Assembly (NCBI GenBank): GCA_019321725.1
Contig: CM033120.1
Location: forward strand, 4,433,341-4,497,340
Origin: Paulownia fortunei
Lineage: Eukaryota; Streptophyta; Magnoliopsida; Lamiales; Paulowniaceae
Length of the DNA: 64,000 bases
Reading direction: 5' to 3'
Part shown: one piece after another, positions 60,427 through 64,000 of the stretch
Layout of the letters: each line of letters opens with the position of its first letter
Position numbering within the stretch: the stretch's first letter is position 1
The notes under the pieces: model-generated
What the model saw: the letters and a program-made list of their open reading frames with translations, nothing else
What the model was told of the DNA's origin: nothing
Databases searched by the model: none
Translations under genes and position numbers: made by a program

Positions 60427-62623
60427 TCTTACAGTAGGATGCTCAGTATTTCAATTGAATTGGATATATTATATTTTTTTATTTTTATAAAAATAATTTT
60501 ATTGAGAATTATATTAATAAAAAAGACATTTTATTTATCTTATATCTCGTTATTTCTACATATCAGATAAAGTTTTTAAACCAAATTTAGCTATGGGGCA
60601 TAGTCACACATATGATGGCGATCATGGAACATGTCTCTAAGGTTTTAGTTTGAAATAAGTTTTGAATCTAGAGCTTTTAGAGATGGGATATCAAATAACT
60701 CAATAAGATTCGTACATATAATACATGCTTGTGAGACGAGAATGTCATATTTCATTGGTATTAGTATAAAGACGTAAGTGCATATATATGGGTGCTTGTT
60801 AGGGAACAAGTACACCGAACATGACCCACAACAAATTCTTAGTTGGAGGCTTTGTCTGTCGAAACAAGAATTTCTGTGTTGCGATAGTACACGACTAGTC
60901 CTCACACTTGAAGCACGATGGTAGCCTTGTGTGCATCTTACAGCACTTTGATATATTTTATGATTGCTTAACAATCATAAAGGGGGTATGTTGGGTATTG
61001 CACTGGTGCGCATAGAGGTTTGTCAGTAGCCAACATAGAATTCGACACTTGTCTTTTTAAATAAGAAAATCTTCTGTATTTTTATAGTTCATGATTCAAA
61101 GACCTTAGGCAAGGTAGGATGAATTGTGATTCATCAAAAATCAATGGAACTTAAAATGGGTTCACAGTTATTGAATCATTTAGAATTTCGACTTATAATC
61201 CATACGCTAGATTCAATAGAGAGATTAATTGTCGAAAGGATCGTATATGTATGGTACTCGCAACTAAAATAGGTTTATTCGCTATTTTACCTAAAACTAG
61301 TTTGTCATGATTACTTGTTAGATATTTTCATGGATAGTGAGATTCTTGGAACTAAGGAGTTGATTTTAAGCGGATTAATTAATTGAAATATTTGTTATTC
61401 ATAAGTTGCAAATGTTGTAAGCCCACTACTAGTTTGGTAGTGAACCTAAGAGTGTCACATATCTTTATAGAAAGTAACATTTCTAATTTTAGATTTTATC
61501 TAATGGTTGAAAATTAATTAAATAATATTGATTAATTAATTAATTAAGGGTTCTATTTAATTTAATGGTTAAATTAAATTATTCAATTAAGTAGACCCAA
61601 TTTGATTAGAAAGCCTAATTGGAGTAAATTTAATTAATCAATTAAATTGATTAAATTGGGATTGAATCAATTAAATTGATTTGAGAATTTTTGAGTTTAA
61701 GTCCAAAATTAATGTGAATCACTTAAAAAGCCCACTAAAATATAAAGAGAATAAATTAAATAAATATGATTTATTTAATGAACATATTTATAGATAAATA
61801 AATATAGTGACCGATTTTATGGGATAAAATCGGCCACTAAAATTTAATTTATATATAAATGTAATTATAGTATATATATGATATATATCTATTTTGATAT
61901 TATTTGAAAAGTTCAAATTAATATCAATAATGAATGTAGACAATTTTGACAATTAATATAGTTTCAAATTAGTCTACATATAGGAGAGAGAAAAAAGAAG
62001 AGTTCTTGGAAGATTAGGAATCCTCCAATATAAAGTTTTGTAGTAGTTCAAAATTGAAAAACTTTTCAATAGTTGAAAAATGGATTAAAATTTTCAGTCA
62101 TATATATATATATATATATGAGGGATGAAAATTATATAATTAATTTAAAAAATTTGAGCAAAAATTATTTTATTTAAAGTTTTCTATTTTACTCTCCAAA
62201 AAAAGAAAAGAAAGATAAAGAAACTCGGTTTCTTGTTATTATCTTCATATTATTGTTTCAAAAACTTAAAAAATCAATTTTTATTGTTCTTGAAAATTTA
62301 CTCCGATTTTAGATTAATAAACAATTAAAAAGATATTAATGAATCATTTTGATTAGATATTGCTCTTCCATATTGTGGACTTAATAGATGGGAGACATTT
62401 GGATCCCAACGAGTTGTGATAGTTTAGGATAATCAATTGATTGTTTTATTCCCTACAACAACCAGAGGGCAAGAAAGATGTAATTCGAATTTAATATTTA
62501 TTTATATATTCACTTGAATAAGTGTAATTATTAAAATCGCTTTCGAATCGAAAAATTAATTTATATTTAATAAAAAATTAATTTTCTAATGTGTATATCC
62601 CTACAATTATACCGAAACCCATA
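60427..62623 (+). repeat. Ty1/copia LTR (plus, subfamily B)
   Basis: Starts 'tcttacagtaggatgctcag' (decayed TGTTAGAGTAGGATG) and ends 'ccgaaaccca' at about 62623. The conserved 'gatggcgatcatgga' (60616-60630) and the AATTAATT tract (61370-61690) are present. Between 61740 and 62130 it holds extra AT-rich DNA including a (TA)10 run at 62100-62119. No internal region follows beyond a primer-binding-site remnant. Confidence 0.75.
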
Positions 62624-62640
62624 ATAATATCAGCATGCAC
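62624..62640 (+). other. Primer binding site remnant
   Basis: 'ataatatcagcatgcac' right after the LTR end resembles TGGTATCAGAGC with changes, so this LTR was a 5' LTR whose internal part was lost. Confidence 0.45.
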
Positions 62641-62778
62641 GCTAATATTTCCTGATTTCCTACTACTCTGCCTTACCAGATATTGCAGTGGTTAGGACCA
62701 CATATAGCCTCTATACGAACCTCACAAAACATTTAGGGAAATTTGTTGCAATTTTCACAGATAAAGTGGTCCTTTTAT
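62641..62778. other. Intergenic, nothing recognised
   Basis: Short unique stretch between the LTR remnant and the MITE candidate; no frame or repeat seen. Confidence 0.4.
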
Positions 62779-63203
62779 TAGGGGTGTCCACTATTCAAAA
62801 ATGGATAAACTGATCAATATTAAAAATTACGCTAAACTTTCATATCATTTTACAAAATTTTGGTACGATTTTTTTATTTTATTTTTGGTTTACCCAATCG
62901 TATATTTGTAGAAAATTTCAGTATTCAATTTAATTTTAATTTTTTATTTTGATTCATTAATAGTACTGAATATCAAATTATTATTTTTATATTTTTTATA
63001 TTTACCATTTGATATTATATTATTTTTATTTTTCAATCAGCAAAATTAAAAAAACCAAAAAAAAATTGAAAAACCGAAAAACAAATCAGTTAATAATCAA
63101 ATTGAGCCAATTAATTTAGTTCAATGTTCAATATGCCATTTTAGTGTATTGAAATTTTAATGTATCAAAAATTTAATTTTACCGAATAAACACTAGACTT
63201 TCG
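62779..63203 (+). mobile_element. Degenerate hAT-like MITE candidate
   Basis: Opens with 'taggggtgtccac', the usual start of plant hAT miniature elements. The interior has 'ttggtacg', 'aaaccgaaaaac' and 'caattgagcc' motifs of the 'accgaa/ttcggt' type. The right end near 'ccgaataaacactagac' is a weak inverted match. No 8-bp target duplication could be fixed. Confidence 0.35.
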
Positions 63204-64000
63204 TGTTAATCTTCCGTACAAATTAATGCATGGTTGGTTGCTATTCAGAAGTAGTTTTAGGGAATTCAACTCAAATCATAACTTGAGATTTTGGCAAAAT
63301 TCCTTATAATACTTTAAGATTGTGTTTGTTTAAATTGATAGATTTGAATTTAAAAAATTTAAATTCAAAATAAAAAAATTTATTGAGTTTGTTTGGATAA
63401 TTTTATATTAAAATAAATTTCAAATCCTATGATTCTCATTTCAACTAATTTTTGAATCATTGTGGTGAATTTAATCAACCTGACATAAAATTATTTGAAA
63501 CTCTTCTTCCAAATCTTCACCATAAATTCAAATTTTTCATTCAAATGCAAATTAAAAGAACAAAATTCCTTACACCATACTTTAAAATGTTTTAATCCCC
63601 CCATCACTAACAACAGATTATTTTTCCAGATATCAGAGTCTTTTAAGTCTTTTAAGTGAGAAAATATCATTTTAACCCTTTTTTAGAAGGTCCCAAAAAT
63701 ATATATATATAAATCATAAATTTAGAAGTTAAAAATTTGAAATAGATGGCCCAAGTTCTATAAGATCCTGTTTGCTAGCTAGGATATGGGTTCAATAACT
63801 AGGATATGGATAGATGGCTTTTCCTATTATACATTATTTGCTTAAAAAATGTCCGGTGCTTGAAAATGTCCCGGTCTGACATGTAATCCAGCCTCCTCCT
63901 AAATTGTGGATCACACCTAAGAAGGACAAAAATGCCCCTCACAGTTAAGAAAGTCCTCGGGAACCCTACTCTGCTCTAAACGATTGTTCTCCTTCGACAA
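63204..64000. other. Intergenic DNA, no gene seen
   Basis: 63320-63570 has 'tttgaattt/aaattcaaa' inverted words typical of a degraded Tourist- or Stowaway-sized miniature element, but termini are not definable. 63840-64000 is less AT-rich ('cccctcacagtt', 'gggaaccctactctgctc') and could be the edge of a gene beyond the window; no frame is convincing. Confidence 0.3.

Noticed and set aside
60645..60974. 109-codon minus-strand frame
   Set aside because: It is antisense within a copia LTR; the same region in other LTR copies has no open frame.

Overview
This is nuclear DNA from a flowering plant, probably a eudicot. It is AT-rich, carries decayed long-terminal-repeat (LTR) retrotransposons of both plant superfamilies, and holds one clean intron-containing plant gene of the RABA/Rab11 GTPase class. 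There are no operons, Shine-Dalgarno sites or bacterial genes. All identifications come from reading the sequence; nothing was searched, so clade names and insertion histories are inferences.

Layout. (1) 1-13262 holds two oppositely oriented halves of a Ty3/gypsy chromovirus-like element. The minus half runs LTR, integrase, RNase H, reverse transcriptase, protease and gag (137-5821). The plus half is an integrase tail with chromodomain and a 2.9 kb LTR (9945-13262). Between them lie a 255-bp direct repeat, two opposed copia LTR fragments, a copia RNase H fragment and a piece of an unclassified repeat called U here. (2) 13263-54456 is a thicket of one Ty1/copia family with LTRs of about 1.8-2.5 kb and a tRNA-Met-type primer binding site. 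It includes a minus remnant (13263-15467), stacked truncated LTRs (15468-16551), a plus-strand LTR-internal-LTR-internal array (from 16552), a complete minus element (30305-40804) lying inside the plus element's gag, the plus gag-pol remainder (40805-44193), further U copies, and LTR fragments nested in each other up to 54456. (3) 54457-56553 is low-copy, AT-rich DNA with a possible exon remnant and small tandem duplications. (4) 56554-58644 (minus) is an intact two-exon RABA1-type Rab GTPase gene with a TATA box upstream. (5) 58850-64000 is intergenic DNA with one more copia LTR (60427-62623) and a hAT-like MITE candidate.

How it works together. The only gene that looks functional is the Rab GTPase. 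Every retrotransposon reading frame is broken, mostly by stop codons and frameshifts, so the elements look inactive. Two nested solo LTRs, including one whose target-site duplication is confirmed by an uninterrupted paralog elsewhere in the window, give a relative insertion order. I found no convincing new cellular system. The most unusual items are a complete copia element whose two LTRs come from different subfamilies, the tandem copia array sharing one LTR, a 58-bp-arm hairpin in an LTR remnant, GC-rich palindromic modules in the copia leader, the unclassified U repeat with a foreign-looking insert, and two unidentified exon-like stretches.
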